Positions 53,860 to 63,911 of a stretch of 64,000 bases of DNA are shown here, in pieces; position 1 is the stretch's first letter; every line of letters starts with the position of its first letter. The position numbers and the translations under genes were made by a program. The notes under the pieces are model-generated. The model worked only from the letters and a program-made list of their open reading frames with translations, did not search any database and was not told the DNA's origin. The stretch covers positions 1 through 64,000 of the forward strand of contig NZ_JANSGD010000004.1 of the NCBI RefSeq assembly GCF_024742075.1, in the 5' to 3' direction. This DNA comes from Facklamia sp. 7083-14-GEN3 (GTDB lineage: Bacteria > Bacillota > Bacilli > Lactobacillales > Aerococcaceae).

Positions 53860-54792
53860 TTAATCATTATAAAAAGACCAGTAATTTAATCCTTCATCTA
53901 ATAGAACTTGCTCATCGATCGGCTGGAAACTATACATTTTTTCAGGATTATCATTGGGGTCATTGACATATACATAGCCAGGTTCATAGCCACGAATGAC
54001 GATGATATGCCCCACATCAGTAAAAAATCCTGGTTCGACAGATGCAATCACCACTTCCCCTTTTTGCAAAGCTTCCATAGCAGAATAAAAATTATTACCA
54101 TGATTATAAAAGTTAAATCCATGGTCGGTTGCGTAATCTGAGAATATAGTCCAAGAGGTTCCCTCATTTTCTAAAAAATAATCTCGACCGGACCATTCAA
54201 GCACTTCCTCTGGCTCAACCAATCGATTGGATAAATAAGAATATACCATGGCTAAAGATACGATAGCACAACCATTATCACCTAAGGTATCTTGCTGACT
54301 AGCCCCATAATTGATATCCGAATAAAGTGGAGACTTTTGTAAAATTAATGGAACATCTAGTTGTAAATATGAATTTTTACTAGCGAAAGAAGGTTGATCA
54401 GGGAGAAAGAGAGTTCCTTCTCTTTCAATATTCATCTGGTTATCATTGATAGCTTGTATAATATCCTGTTGAGCACTCATAATGTTTCCATTGTAGTCTG
54501 TTACTATGATATCAGCAATTGATTCTTGAACATCTTGAATGGAAGCAGCTTTGGAACCATATTTATTTAATTCAAGAGCCAGCATTTTTTCTTCTTCTGT
54601 AGCTGTTTCATTTTTTACACTAGGTAAATTTTTTTCAACTTGTGAGTGGTTGGAAGATATATTTTTCTCAGAGTTTGTATTTTCTTTTGTGGCAATGTGA
54701 TTTAAATAGAAGGTTAGACTGAGACTTAATAGAATGATTGTGATGGATAAGAAGGCTGCAAGACGATTTATTTTGTCTTGAAATGAATACAT
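53860..54792 (-). CDS. Membrane-anchored C39-like cysteine peptidase
   Basis: This 310-residue protein has an N-terminal signal anchor (about 9-31), a spacer (about 35-140) and a Peptidase_C39_2 domain (about 145-295). Cys175 (GDNGCAIVSLAM), His262 (VGHIIVIRGY) and Asn277/Asp278 (VYVNDPND) form the expected catalytic triad. I chose the ATG at 54792 since GAGGAGG lies 5 bases upstream; 15 upstream codons overlap it. No ABC transporter or bacteriocin gene is near, so the substrate is unknown. Confidence 0.72.
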   Translation of the reverse strand: MYSFQDKINRLAAFLSITIILLSLSLTFYLNHIATKENTNSEKNISSNHSQVEKNLPSVKNETATEEEKMLALELNKYGSKAASIQDVQESIADIIVTDYNGNIMSAQQDIIQAINDNQMNIEREGTLFLPDQPSFASKNSYLQLDVPLILQKSPLYSDINYGASQQDTLGDNGCAIVSLAMVYSYLSNRLVEPEEVLEWSGRDYFLENEGTSWTIFSDYATDHGFNFYNHGNNFYSAMEALQKGEVVIASVEPGFFTDVGHIIVIRGYEPGYVYVNDPNDNPEKMYSFQPIDEQVLLDEGLNYWSFYND

Positions 54793-55004
54793 AGTTTTCC
54801 TCCTCAATGGAGCGTCACTCCGGAAATTCTTGTTCATGATAGCATAAATTATAAGGGAAACCTATTAAAAAACAAAACTGAAAAATTTGTAATCTAATCG
54901 CAATTACTTTCAATTTAATTCTAAATATATTCCTCAAGATCTTATTTGTGACTATTAGTGAGTCCTGTGTTTTAATAGAAGAGTGATTAAAAGGAGAGAA
55001 GTCA

Positions 55005-56474
55005 ATGGAAAAAAATAGCTTATTAATGCAGTATTTTGAATGGTATTTACCTAATGAAGGAGAACATTGGATAAATTTACAAAATGATGTAGATCATTTG
55101 TATGAAATCGGTGTAGATCATATCTGGCTTCCACCTTTTTGTAAAGCCACTTCAGTTAATGATGTGGGATATGGGATATATGATCTTTGGGATTTGGGAG
55201 AGTTTAATCAATCAGGGACTGTGCGCACTAAGTATGGTAAAAAAGAAGATTTACTCAAAGCTATTCAATTACTCACACAAAAAGATATTCTCCCAATTGC
55301 TGATCTTGTGATAAATCACAAAGCATATGCAGATGGTAAAGAAAAATTTCATGTGATGAAAGTAAATCCTGAAAATCGCCAAGAAATGATTTCTGATCCC
55401 TATGAAATTGAGGGGTGGACCCATTTTTATTTTCCAGGTAGAGGGGGTAAATACTCAGATTTTGAATGGCATTGGTATCATTTTAGTGGTATTGATTATG
55501 ATGCGACTAATAATGAAGAAGGTGTATACCTAATTTTAGGTGACGAAAAAGGATGGGCCGATGATCAGTCAGTAGATAGTACTTACGGTAATTACGACTA
55601 TCTGATGTTTGCTGATATCGATTTTTCTCATCCTGAAGTAAGACAACATATTAAACAATGGTTAAATTGGATGGTGAATGAAACCGGAGTTAGAGGTCTA
55701 CGCTTCGATGCATTAAAACATATTGATTCTCACTATATAAAAGAACTATGTGAAGAAATTAATCAGACACAAGGTGATGACTTTTATTTAATTGGGGAAT
55801 ATTGGAATCCCGATCTTGCTAACAACTTAGATTATTTAGATTCGATTGATTATCAATTAGATCTTTTTGATGTAGGCTTACATATGAATTTATATCAAGC
55901 CAGTCAAGCGGGTAATCAGTATGATTTAAGTCAAATTTTTGCAGGGAGTTTGGTGGAGGACAATCCATTACTTAGTGTAACTTTTGTTAATAATCACGAT
56001 ACGCAATTGGAACAATCCCTTGAATCACGCGTCGAAGATTGGTTTATACAACATGCCTACGCTTTAATTCTCTTGCGACAACAAGGTCTTCCTACTCTCT
56101 TCTATGGCGATTATTATGGAGTTCAAAATGGAGAAAAATCTCCATCTTATCAAGAAAAAATTGATCCATTATTGCACTTGCGAAAGTATCATACATATGG
56201 AGAGCAAGTGGATTATTTCGATCATCAAAACACCATAGGCTGGACTTGCTTAGGAACACAAGAGCATCCCTATGGAATAGCAGTAGTGATGACTAATGGC
56301 GATGCAGGCTTTAAAGAGATGACTATGGGTGAACTAAATGCAGGAGCAATATATGTAGATTATCTGAATAACCATTCTGGTAAAGTAGAATTAGATGGAC
56401 AAGGTAGGGGAATATTCCCAGTGAATCAAGCTTCAGTATCTGTTTGGATAGATGAAAAAGCTATTTGGGATTAG
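55005..56474 (+). CDS. Cytoplasmic alpha-amylase (GH13)
   Basis: This 489-residue alpha-amylase resembles AmyA/AmyS. The catalytic residues are D235 (GLRFDALKHID), E265 (LIGEYWNPD) and D332 (NNHDTQ), and the ADLVINH region is at 99-105. There is no signal peptide, so it acts on intracellular maltodextrins or glycogen. AAAGGAG precedes the ATG. It is monocistronic with no other sugar genes nearby. Confidence 0.92.
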   Translation: MEKNSLLMQYFEWYLPNEGEHWINLQNDVDHLYEIGVDHIWLPPFCKATSVNDVGYGIYDLWDLGEFNQSGTVRTKYGKKEDLLKAIQLLTQKDILPIADLVINHKAYADGKEKFHVMKVNPENRQEMISDPYEIEGWTHFYFPGRGGKYSDFEWHWYHFSGIDYDATNNEEGVYLILGDEKGWADDQSVDSTYGNYDYLMFADIDFSHPEVRQHIKQWLNWMVNETGVRGLRFDALKHIDSHYIKELCEEINQTQGDDFYLIGEYWNPDLANNLDYLDSIDYQLDLFDVGLHMNLYQASQAGNQYDLSQIFAGSLVEDNPLLSVTFVNNHDTQLEQSLESRVEDWFIQHAYALILLRQQGLPTLFYGDYYGVQNGEKSPSYQEKIDPLLHLRKYHTYGEQVDYFDHQNTIGWTCLGTQEHPYGIAVVMTNGDAGFKEMTMGELNAGAIYVDYLNNHSGKVELDGQGRGIFPVNQASVSVWIDEKAIWD

Positions 56475-56619
56475 ATAAATAAACTTGAAGTCTTGATGGA
56501 ACAAGGATAAAGAAATATTTTTAAATGATAGATATATCAAAGAAAATCATTTATAATATTATTAAGCGTTTTCATTTAAACGGCTTATTTATCATGGAAA
56601 TGAAAGGATGTGAGATAAA

Positions 56620-57156
56620 ATGAAAAAAGAAAAACGAGGTTTTGAAGTCATCCGTTCATATAAGGATAAAGCGATTCAAATTCCTCAACGGCAAACTAAA
56701 TATTCAGCTGGGTATGATATTGAAGCTGCCGAAACGGTTGTGCTTCCTTCTTTTTGGAAACAATCAGTTTATTATTTAATTCATAATACCTTTATAACTA
56801 TTAAGGGACAAGAAAACATGAAAGAAAAAGACTTATGGCAAGCTACTTTAGTTCCAACTGGTTTAAAAGCCTATATGATGGAAGATGAGTATTTGAAGAT
56901 TGTTAATCGCTCGTCGGGAAGTTATAAGTACCAAACTACTCTACCTAATGGTATAGGTATTATTGATCAGGATTATTATAATAATGAGAAAAATGAAGGG
57001 CATATATATGTTCAACTAATTAATTATGGTTTGAAGGATCGAACGATTCAAAAAGGTGATAGAATTGCTCAAGGAATTTTTTCTAAATTTCTACAAGTAG
57101 ATGACGATCAAGTAGTTAATAGCAATCGTAAGGGTGGTTTTGGGTCATCTGGTTAA
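56620..57156 (+). CDS. dut: dUTP diphosphatase
   Basis: This 178-residue dUTPase hydrolyses dUTP to dUMP. The five motifs are SAGYD (29-33), NRSSGS (96-101), GIGIIDQDYY (111-120), GDRIAQGIF (146-154) and RKGGFGSSG (170-178). An insert of about 25-30 residues between motifs 1 and 2 (about 44-72) matches the form seen in lactobacilli and enterococci. radA follows by 12 bases. Confidence 0.93.
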   Translation: MKKEKRGFEVIRSYKDKAIQIPQRQTKYSAGYDIEAAETVVLPSFWKQSVYYLIHNTFITIKGQENMKEKDLWQATLVPTGLKAYMMEDEYLKIVNRSSGSYKYQTTLPNGIGIIDQDYYNNEKNEGHIYVQLINYGLKDRTIQKGDRIAQGIFSKFLQVDDDQVVNSNRKGGFGSSG

Positions 57157-57168
57157 GGGAGGGATTGA

Positions 57169-58545
57169 GTGGCAAAGAATAAGATAATGTATGAGTGTTT
57201 AGCTTGTGGCTATGAGTCACCTAAGTGGCTAGGAAAATGTTCAAATTGTGGCAGTTGGAATCAGATGGAAGAACAATTGGTTCCTACCACCAACTCTTCA
57301 ACTACTTTTACTAATACATCACAATCAATAGTCGGAAAAGCAACCCAATTGGATCAAATTCCGAGTCAAGTAGAAGAAAGAATTGATACCCAAATGGGAG
57401 AGTTCGATCGTGTATTAGGTGGAGGAATTGTTCCAGGTGGCTTAGTTTTAATTGGTGGAGATCCTGGAATAGGGAAGTCGACTTTATTACTTCAGGTATC
57501 TATTCGTTTAGCCAATTTGAAACAGCGGGTACTTTATGTTTCAGGTGAGGAAAGTTTAACACAAATCAAACTAAGAGCTGAAAGACTGGCATTAAGTGGT
57601 AACGATTTTTATTTATTATCTGATACAGACTTGGGTAATATTGTGACTCAAATTCAAGAAGTGAATCCTGAAATTGTAGTCATTGATTCTATCCAAACGA
57701 TGGCTTCGCCAGACAATCAAGGCTTAGTGGGATCTGTTTCTCAGTTAAGGGCAGCCACTAATATTTTGATGCGCATTGCGAAAGACCATAAAATTGCTAT
57801 TTTTATTGTTGGCCATGTAACTAAAGAAGGCAATATAGCTGGACCTAGAATGTTAGAACATATGGTAGATGCCGTTTTATACTTTGAAGGAGAGAAACAT
57901 AATCGCTTCAGAATTTTAAGGGCGGTAAAAAATCGATACGGATCTACAAATGAGATTGGTGTTTTTGAAATGATTGATACTGGTTTAGCAGAAGTTACCA
58001 ACCCTTCAGAGTTATTCTTGGAGGAGAGGGTAACGGGTGCTACTGGATCAACAGTTGTTGCTGCCATGGAAGGGACGCGAACGGTATTAGCAGAAATTCA
58101 ATCTTTAATGACACCGACGGTGTTTGGTAACGCTAAACGTACCGCATCGGGAATAGAATACCAACGTATTTCTCTTTTATTAGCAGTCATGGAGAAACAT
58201 TGTGGCCTCTTGGTCCAAAATCAAGATGCTTTTTTTAAAACGACTGGTGGTGTTCGTTTAGATGAACCCGCCATTGATTTGGCTATAGCTGTAAGCATTG
58301 CCTCTAGCTATTGGAATCGAGAAGTGAGAGTAGATGATGTCTTTATAGGAGAGATTGGTCTTACTGGAGAAATCAGAAGAGTCAATCAGATTGAAGAACG
58401 AATTAAAGAAGCGAGTAAACTGGGCTTTAAACGTGTATTTATACCTTACAATAACCAATCCCATCTAAAACAACTTGATTTATCGATTGAAGTCATTCCA
58501 GTTAAAACGATTAAACAAGCTGTTTCTATAATTTTTCCTAAATAA
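57169..58545 (+). CDS. radA: DNA repair protein RadA (Sms)
   Basis: This 458-residue branch-migration protein has an N-terminal zinc finger ([21 protein letters not shown], 4 Cys), a RecA-like ATPase with Walker [12 protein letters not shown], the KNRYGS motif and a C-terminal Lon-protease-like domain. The start is GTG, with GGGAGGG 7 bases upstream. It helps recombination and transformation. Confidence 0.96.
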   Translation: MAKNKIMYECLACGYESPKWLGKCSNCGSWNQMEEQLVPTTNSSTTFTNTSQSIVGKATQLDQIPSQVEERIDTQMGEFDRVLGGGIVPGGLVLIGGDPGIGKSTLLLQVSIRLANLKQRVLYVSGEESLTQIKLRAERLALSGNDFYLLSDTDLGNIVTQIQEVNPEIVVIDSIQTMASPDNQGLVGSVSQLRAATNILMRIAKDHKIAIFIVGHVTKEGNIAGPRMLEHMVDAVLYFEGEKHNRFRILRAVKNRYGSTNEIGVFEMIDTGLAEVTNPSELFLEERVTGATGSTVVAAMEGTRTVLAEIQSLMTPTVFGNAKRTASGIEYQRISLLLAVMEKHCGLLVQNQDAFFKTTGGVRLDEPAIDLAIAVSIASSYWNREVRVDDVFIGEIGLTGEIRRVNQIEERIKEASKLGFKRVFIPYNNQSHLKQLDLSIEVIPVKTIKQAVSIIFPK

Positions 58546-58574
58546 TTGAAAAAAATCTTAAAGGAGGTGATAGA

Positions 58575-59669
58575 ATGATAAAGAAAATGACGATTAGTGT
58601 ACTGATGATTGTTGGCTTGAGTTTTGGCTATACCCTAGGACCACAAATTTGGCGTAGTCTTCGCTTATACCATCAATTATTAATTAATCCTTTTGTGAAT
58701 AGTATAATTTTCGGACTTATTTTTATGTTATTAGGTATTTTATTTGCACCGCTTTTTGAACGATTAATTCATAAGTTACTTTCGATGTTGGAAAAGCAGT
58801 CCACTCCAAATCTCTTATTTGGAGCTCTAGGCGTTTTATTAGGTTTATTAATCGGCTATCTACTTTCATTACCGATTGCTTCTTTAAATATTCCTTTTTT
58901 ATCGAGCACAATGCCGCTTGTTCTGACTGTTTTAGGGGGAATGATTGGTTATCAAATGATGATCAATCGTCGAGATGAAGTGCTACACCTATTTACAAAA
59001 TCCGGTCAAAAATTACAGTCTGCATCCTATGAATTGAATAAACAATCCAAGCAAAACGAGGCTGAATCGGGTCAAAGAGTAAAAGTGTTAGATACTAGTG
59101 TAATTATTGATGGAAGGATAGCAGAAGTGGTTCAAACAGGATTTATTGAAGGAAGTCTATTAGTTCCAAAGTTTGTGTTATCTGAATTACAGCATATTGC
59201 AGATGCTTCTGACTCTTTAAAAAGAGCAAAAGGTAGACGTGGTTTAGATATATTAAACCGTTTACAAAAAACTCCCAAAATAAGTATTGATTTTTTTGAA
59301 GGGGATTATGCGGATATTGAAGAAGTCGATGCTAAATTAGTAAGATTAGCTAAAGAATTAAATGCAGTATTGGTAACTAATGATTACAATTTAAATAAAG
59401 TGTCAGAATTTCAAAATGTCCCTGTTTTGAACATTAATGAGTTAGCGAATGCTGTAAAGCCAGAAGTACTACCTGGTGAAGAAATGCAAGTTCAAATTAT
59501 AAAAGCGGGAACAGAACGCCGTCAAGGTGTTGCTTATCTTGATGATGGCACCATGGTAGTGGTTGAAGATGGACAAGATCATATTAATAAACATTTAAAT
59601 GTCGTAGTTACTTCATCCTTGCAAACCGCTGCTGGTAGAATGATTTTTGCTAAAATTTGTGATAATTAA
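58575..59669 (+). CDS. yacL: PIN/TRAM-domain membrane protein YacL
   Basis: This 364-residue protein has four N-terminal transmembrane helices (about 6-135), a PIN nuclease domain (about 170-290, VLDTSVIIDGRI and VTNDYNLNK give acidic residues) and a C-terminal TRAM domain. It is conserved between radA and the gltX block. The target RNA is unknown. AAGGAGGTG precedes the ATG. Confidence 0.88.
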   Translation: MIKKMTISVLMIVGLSFGYTLGPQIWRSLRLYHQLLINPFVNSIIFGLIFMLLGILFAPLFERLIHKLLSMLEKQSTPNLLFGALGVLLGLLIGYLLSLPIASLNIPFLSSTMPLVLTVLGGMIGYQMMINRRDEVLHLFTKSGQKLQSASYELNKQSKQNEAESGQRVKVLDTSVIIDGRIAEVVQTGFIEGSLLVPKFVLSELQHIADASDSLKRAKGRRGLDILNRLQKTPKISIDFFEGDYADIEEVDAKLVRLAKELNAVLVTNDYNLNKVSEFQNVPVLNINELANAVKPEVLPGEEMQVQIIKAGTERRQGVAYLDDGTMVVVEDGQDHINKHLNVVVTSSLQTAAGRMIFAKICDN

Positions 59670-59742
59670 GAGTATTTGAATCTGACTAGATGAAGGAGTA
59701 CAATAAGCTTTGTAGACTAGATGGAATTAAAGGAGACATATA

Positions 59743-61215
59743 ATGAGCGATAAAATTCGTGTGCGTTATGCACCAAGCCCTACTGGGGACTTACATATTG
59801 GAAATGCGAGAACAGCTTTGTTTAATTATCTGTTTGCTCGTTCACAAGATGGAACGTTCATTATTCGTACAGAAGATACGGATACAAAACGTAACTTAGA
59901 GCATGGTGAACAAAGCCAATTAGATAATCTAACTTGGCTAGGTATTGATTGGGACGAATCGCCAGTTAATCCTGGTGAATATGGGCCATATAGACAGTCA
60001 GAGCGTTTGCATATTTATCAACCTTTGATTGATGACTTATTAGCTCGAGATTTAGCTTATAAATGCTATATGACTGAAGAAGAGTTGGAAGCAGAAAGAG
60101 AAGAACAAAAGGCTCGTGGAGAAATGCCTCACTACGGAGGGAAACATGCTCACTTAACAAAAGAAGAACAAGAAGCTTTTGAAGCTGAGGGCCGTCAACC
60201 TGTTGTTCGTTTTAGAGTACCAGCTAATGTTACTTATCAATTTGATGATATTGTTAAAGGGCCTTTAAGCTTTGAGTCAAAGAATATTTCAGGCGATTGG
60301 GTGATTCAAAAGAGAGATGGCATGCCAACTTATAACTTTGCTGTGACTGTTGATGATCATATGATGAAAATCACTCATGTCTTACGTGGCGATGACCATA
60401 TTGCAAATACCCCTAAACAAATGATGATTTATGATGCTTTTGGTTGGGATTATCCAGAATTCGGTCATATGACATTAATAATTAATGCTGAAACTAATAA
60501 AAAATTATCTAAACGTGATGGTGGAATCCTACAATTTATCGAGCAGTATCGTAACTTAGGCTATTTACCAGAAGCTATGTTTAACTTTATTGCCTTATTA
60601 GGTTGGTCACCAAAGGGTGAAGAAGAAATTTTCTCGCCTCAAGAGTTAGTAGAGCAATTTGATCCAGAACGTTTATCAACTTCTCCCGCGTCATTTGATA
60701 AGAAGAAATTAGAGTGGATTAATAATACTTATATGAAAGCAGCAGATCTTGATACAGTGGTAAACTATGCACTACCTCATCTACAAAAAGAAGGAAAAGT
60801 AAGTGCTGAGCCTAATTCAGAAGAATTAGCATGGGTTAAGAAGTTAGTTAGCTTATACCATGAGCAAATTTCTTATGGTGCTGAGATTGTTGAAGCATCA
60901 AGTTTATTCTTTAATGATAAACTTGAGTTGAGTGAAGAAGCTAAAGAAATTATGCAAGCTGAAACCTCTTCGATAGTCGTTAAAGCCATGAAAGATAAAT
61001 TACAAGCTCTTTCAGAAGAAGATTTTGTAGCCAGTAATATTAAACCATTGACTAAGGAAATTCAAAAAGAAACCGGTATTAAAGGGAAAAACCTCTTTAT
61101 GCCAATCCGAATTGCTGTTTCTGGTCAAATGCATGGTCCAGAATTACCAGATATGATTGAAGTATTAGGAAAGAAAAAAGTCTTAAATCATATTCAGCAA
61201 GTTATATCGTTTTAA
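59743..61215 (+). CDS. gltX: Glutamate--tRNA ligase
   Basis: This 490-residue class I synthetase has [10 protein letters not shown] (HIGH) and KKLSKRDGG (KMSKS type). It is presumably the non-discriminating form that also charges tRNA-Gln, as usual in this order. AAAGGAG precedes the ATG. A terminator follows. Confidence 0.96.
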   Translation: MSDKIRVRYAPSPTGDLHIGNARTALFNYLFARSQDGTFIIRTEDTDTKRNLEHGEQSQLDNLTWLGIDWDESPVNPGEYGPYRQSERLHIYQPLIDDLLARDLAYKCYMTEEELEAEREEQKARGEMPHYGGKHAHLTKEEQEAFEAEGRQPVVRFRVPANVTYQFDDIVKGPLSFESKNISGDWVIQKRDGMPTYNFAVTVDDHMMKITHVLRGDDHIANTPKQMMIYDAFGWDYPEFGHMTLIINAETNKKLSKRDGGILQFIEQYRNLGYLPEAMFNFIALLGWSPKGEEEIFSPQELVEQFDPERLSTSPASFDKKKLEWINNTYMKAADLDTVVNYALPHLQKEGKVSAEPNSEELAWVKKLVSLYHEQISYGAEIVEASSLFFNDKLELSEEAKEIMQAETSSIVVKAMKDKLQALSEEDFVASNIKPLTKEIQKETGIKGKNLFMPIRIAVSGQMHGPELPDMIEVLGKKKVLNHIQQVISF

Positions 61216-61219
61216 TTAA

Positions 61220-61254
61220 AAGTAAGTGGAAACCATAGGTTTCCACTTTTGTTT
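61220..61254 (+). terminator. gltX terminator
   Basis: An 11-bp perfect stem (AAGTGGAAACC/GGTTTCCACTT) with a 3-base loop followed by TTGTTT. Confidence 0.8.
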
Positions 61255-61324
61255 GAAGCTTTTTCTTGAGCTTTAAATAATGGAATGTCATAATTAATGT
61301 GCACAAATTTGAAGGAGGCTACTT

Positions 61325-62332
61325 ATGTATTTCGTAGATAATGAAAATAACTATGATGCGAGTGTTAATATTGCTTTGGAAACTTATTTAGTAGAGAATC
61401 GCCTAGTTGATGAACCGATTTTACTTTTTTATATTAATGAACCTTCGATTATTATTGGCCGTAATCAAAATACTTTTGAAGAAATTAATCAAGCTTATGT
61501 TGATGAACATAATATTCGAGTTGTTCGCCGTATGTCGGGTGGTGGAGCGGTTTACCATGATTTAGGAAACTTTTCATTCTGTTTTATTAAAGATGATGAT
61601 GGATCATTTAGAGATTTCAAAGCGTTTACTCAGCCTGTAATCGATGCTTTGCATAAGATGGGAGCCACTTCAGCTGAATTATTAGGTCGAAATGACTTAT
61701 TAGTAGACGGAAAAAAATTCTCTGGGAATGCAATGTATGCGAAACGTGGGCGTATGACAGCTCATGGAACCATTTTGTTTGACTCTGATTTAGATGAAGT
61801 TCACAATGCTTTAAAACCAAACAAAGCAAAATTTGAATCCAAAGGTGTCAAATCGGTACGCTCACGGGTGACAAATTTAAAACCTTATGTTGATGATAAG
61901 TATAAACAGTTAACTACTGAGCAGTTCAGAGATCTTGTTTTATTAGAAATCTTTGGTGTTGAAAAACGTGAAGATGTCAAAGAGTATCATTTGACAAAAG
62001 AAGACTGGGAAAAAGTCTATAAAATTCGTGAAGAGCGCTTCGGTAATTGGGACTGGAACTACGGTCACTCACCAAAATTTGATATTCAAGCCTCTCATAA
62101 GTTCCCATTTGGTTTTGTAGATATGCGCTTCAATATTAAAGATGCTATGATTACAGATACAAAAATCTATGGAGATTTCTTCGGGCTTGGTGAGATTGAA
62201 GATGTAGAAAATGCGCTAACTGGCGTTAAATTTGAACGTCAAAGTATTTTAGACGTCCTTCAAAATATGGATCTCAAAAAATATTTAGGGAATGTTGAAG
62301 CAGAAGAGCTGGTAGAAATGATTTTCTCATAA
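61325..62332 (+). CDS. lplA: Lipoate--protein ligase
   Basis: This 335-residue ligase attaches lipoate to the E2 or GcvH domains. The N-terminal domain has RRMSGGGAVYHDLGNFSF (about 70-87) and the lysine of DGKKFSGNAMY. The C-terminal domain (about 250-335) is the LplA small domain. It lies between gltX and cysS, where many Firmicutes have cysE. AAGGAGG precedes the ATG. Confidence 0.93.
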   Translation: MYFVDNENNYDASVNIALETYLVENRLVDEPILLFYINEPSIIIGRNQNTFEEINQAYVDEHNIRVVRRMSGGGAVYHDLGNFSFCFIKDDDGSFRDFKAFTQPVIDALHKMGATSAELLGRNDLLVDGKKFSGNAMYAKRGRMTAHGTILFDSDLDEVHNALKPNKAKFESKGVKSVRSRVTNLKPYVDDKYKQLTTEQFRDLVLLEIFGVEKREDVKEYHLTKEDWEKVYKIREERFGNWDWNYGHSPKFDIQASHKFPFGFVDMRFNIKDAMITDTKIYGDFFGLGEIEDVENALTGVKFERQSILDVLQNMDLKKYLGNVEAEELVEMIFS

Positions 62333-62349
62333 TTTAGCAATAAGCAAGT

Positions 62350-62376
62350 GGCCGGAAGTATTTCCGGCTTTTTTTG
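62350..62376 (+). terminator. lplA terminator
   Basis: A 7-bp GC-rich stem (GCCGGAA/TTCCGGC) with a 4-base loop followed by eight T residues. Confidence 0.85.
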
Positions 62377-62478
62377 ATTCTTTATAAACTTATTTAAAGA
62401 TAATATATTTATTCGAAAGTAAGTGCTAGGAATGTTATAATAAGCCTCAAGTTTAATGATAGAAAGAGGGTTCATAAG

Positions 62479-63909
62479 ATGGCTATTCAATTATTTAATA
62501 CCTTAACACGTCAAAAAGAAAACTTTATTCCCCTAGAAGAAGGAAAAGTGAGCTTTTATCTTTGTGGGCCAACAGTATATAACTATATTCATATTGGTAA
62601 TGCACGTTCGGCTGTTGCTTTTGATACTATTCGTCGTTATTTAGAGTACCGCGGATATGCGGTAAATTTTGTTAGTAATTTCACTGATGTTGATGACAAA
62701 ATTATTAAGGCAGCTGAAAAGGAAGGACTGACAGCTAAAGAACTTTCTGATAAATATATTGCTGCCTATAAAGAAGATATGCGTGCGATTAACGTTAAGC
62801 CAGCCAGCTATAACCCACGTGTTATGGAAAACATTCCAGAAATTATTGATTTTATTAAAGTTTTAATCGACAAGGGCTATGCTTATGAAAGCCAAGGAGA
62901 TGTCTACTATCGGACCGCTAAATTTGAGAATTATGGCCAATTATCGGACCAATCTATTAGCGATTTACGTGAAGGCGCTAGTCAAAGAATTAGCGATGAT
63001 GAGAGTGAAAAAAAAGAAAATGCGATTGATTTTGCTTTATGGAAAGCAGATGAAAAAAGTGTAGTATCTTGGGAATCACCGTGGAGTAAAGGTAGACCCG
63101 GTTGGCATATTGAGTGTTCGGTCATGGCTACTAAATACTTAGGAGAATCGATTGATATTCATGGGGGCGGTCAAGATTTACAATTCCCTCATCATGAGAA
63201 TGAAATTGCTCAATCCGAAGCCCATTCCGACCACCATCATCCGTTTGCAAATTATTGGTTACATAATGGGTTTGTAACCATGGGGTCAGATGGTGAGAAA
63301 ATGTCGAAATCATTAGGTAATTTTGTGCTTCTAAGAGATATTATTAATGAATACGATCCGATGGTTATCCGTTATCTTTTAGCTAGTGTGCAATACCGTC
63401 GCCCTATCCGTTATGATGCCAATGCTATTGCTACTGCAAGTCGTGAAGTAGAACGCTTGAAAGAACTGATGGACCGCATATCTTATCGAATGGATCATTT
63501 AGGAAGTGGACAAGCTAATCTTGATAGAGAACAGGAAGTAAGAGAAGCTATCGAAGTAGGTATGAATGCTTTCAATCAAGCGATGGAAGACGATTTTAAT
63601 ACAGCTAATGCTTTATCAGCTATTTTTGAAATGAGCAAGCAAATTCATCGCTATCTTGATCAAGAAGTGGTTGAACTTCAATTGTTAAAAGAAATAAATC
63701 AGTTAATGCAACAAATTTTAGCCATATTTGGCTTAGATTTTGAGTCAACAGAGGTTCTTGATAGTGAAATTGAAGATTTGATTGAGGAAAGAAATCAAGC
63801 GCGTAAAGACAAAAACTTTCAAAGGGCGGATGAAATTCGTGACTGGTTGAAAGAACAACATATTTTATTAGACGATACTCCGCAAGGAACAAGGTGGAAA
63901 AGAGGATAA
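62479..63909 (+). CDS. cysS: Cysteine--tRNA ligase
   Basis: This 476-residue class I synthetase has a zinc site (CGPTVY, ECSVMA, HHENE), the HIGH motif (HIHIGNARSAV form, about 35-45) and KMSKS (EKMSKSLGN). It is followed by mrnC by 2 bases, as in Bacillus and relatives. AAGAGGG precedes the ATG. Confidence 0.96.
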   Translation: MAIQLFNTLTRQKENFIPLEEGKVSFYLCGPTVYNYIHIGNARSAVAFDTIRRYLEYRGYAVNFVSNFTDVDDKIIKAAEKEGLTAKELSDKYIAAYKEDMRAINVKPASYNPRVMENIPEIIDFIKVLIDKGYAYESQGDVYYRTAKFENYGQLSDQSISDLREGASQRISDDESEKKENAIDFALWKADEKSVVSWESPWSKGRPGWHIECSVMATKYLGESIDIHGGGQDLQFPHHENEIAQSEAHSDHHHPFANYWLHNGFVTMGSDGEKMSKSLGNFVLLRDIINEYDPMVIRYLLASVQYRRPIRYDANAIATASREVERLKELMDRISYRMDHLGSGQANLDREQEVREAIEVGMNAFNQAMEDDFNTANALSAIFEMSKQIHRYLDQEVVELQLLKEINQLMQQILAIFGLDFESTEVLDSEIEDLIEERNQARKDKNFQRADEIRDWLKEQHILLDDTPQGTRWKRG

Positions 63910-63911
63910 AA

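Noticed and set aside
54880-54925. Possible catabolite-repression (cre) site upstream of the alpha-amylase
   Set aside because: The stretch TAATCGCAATTAC only partly matches the cre consensus and is far from the start; not supportable.
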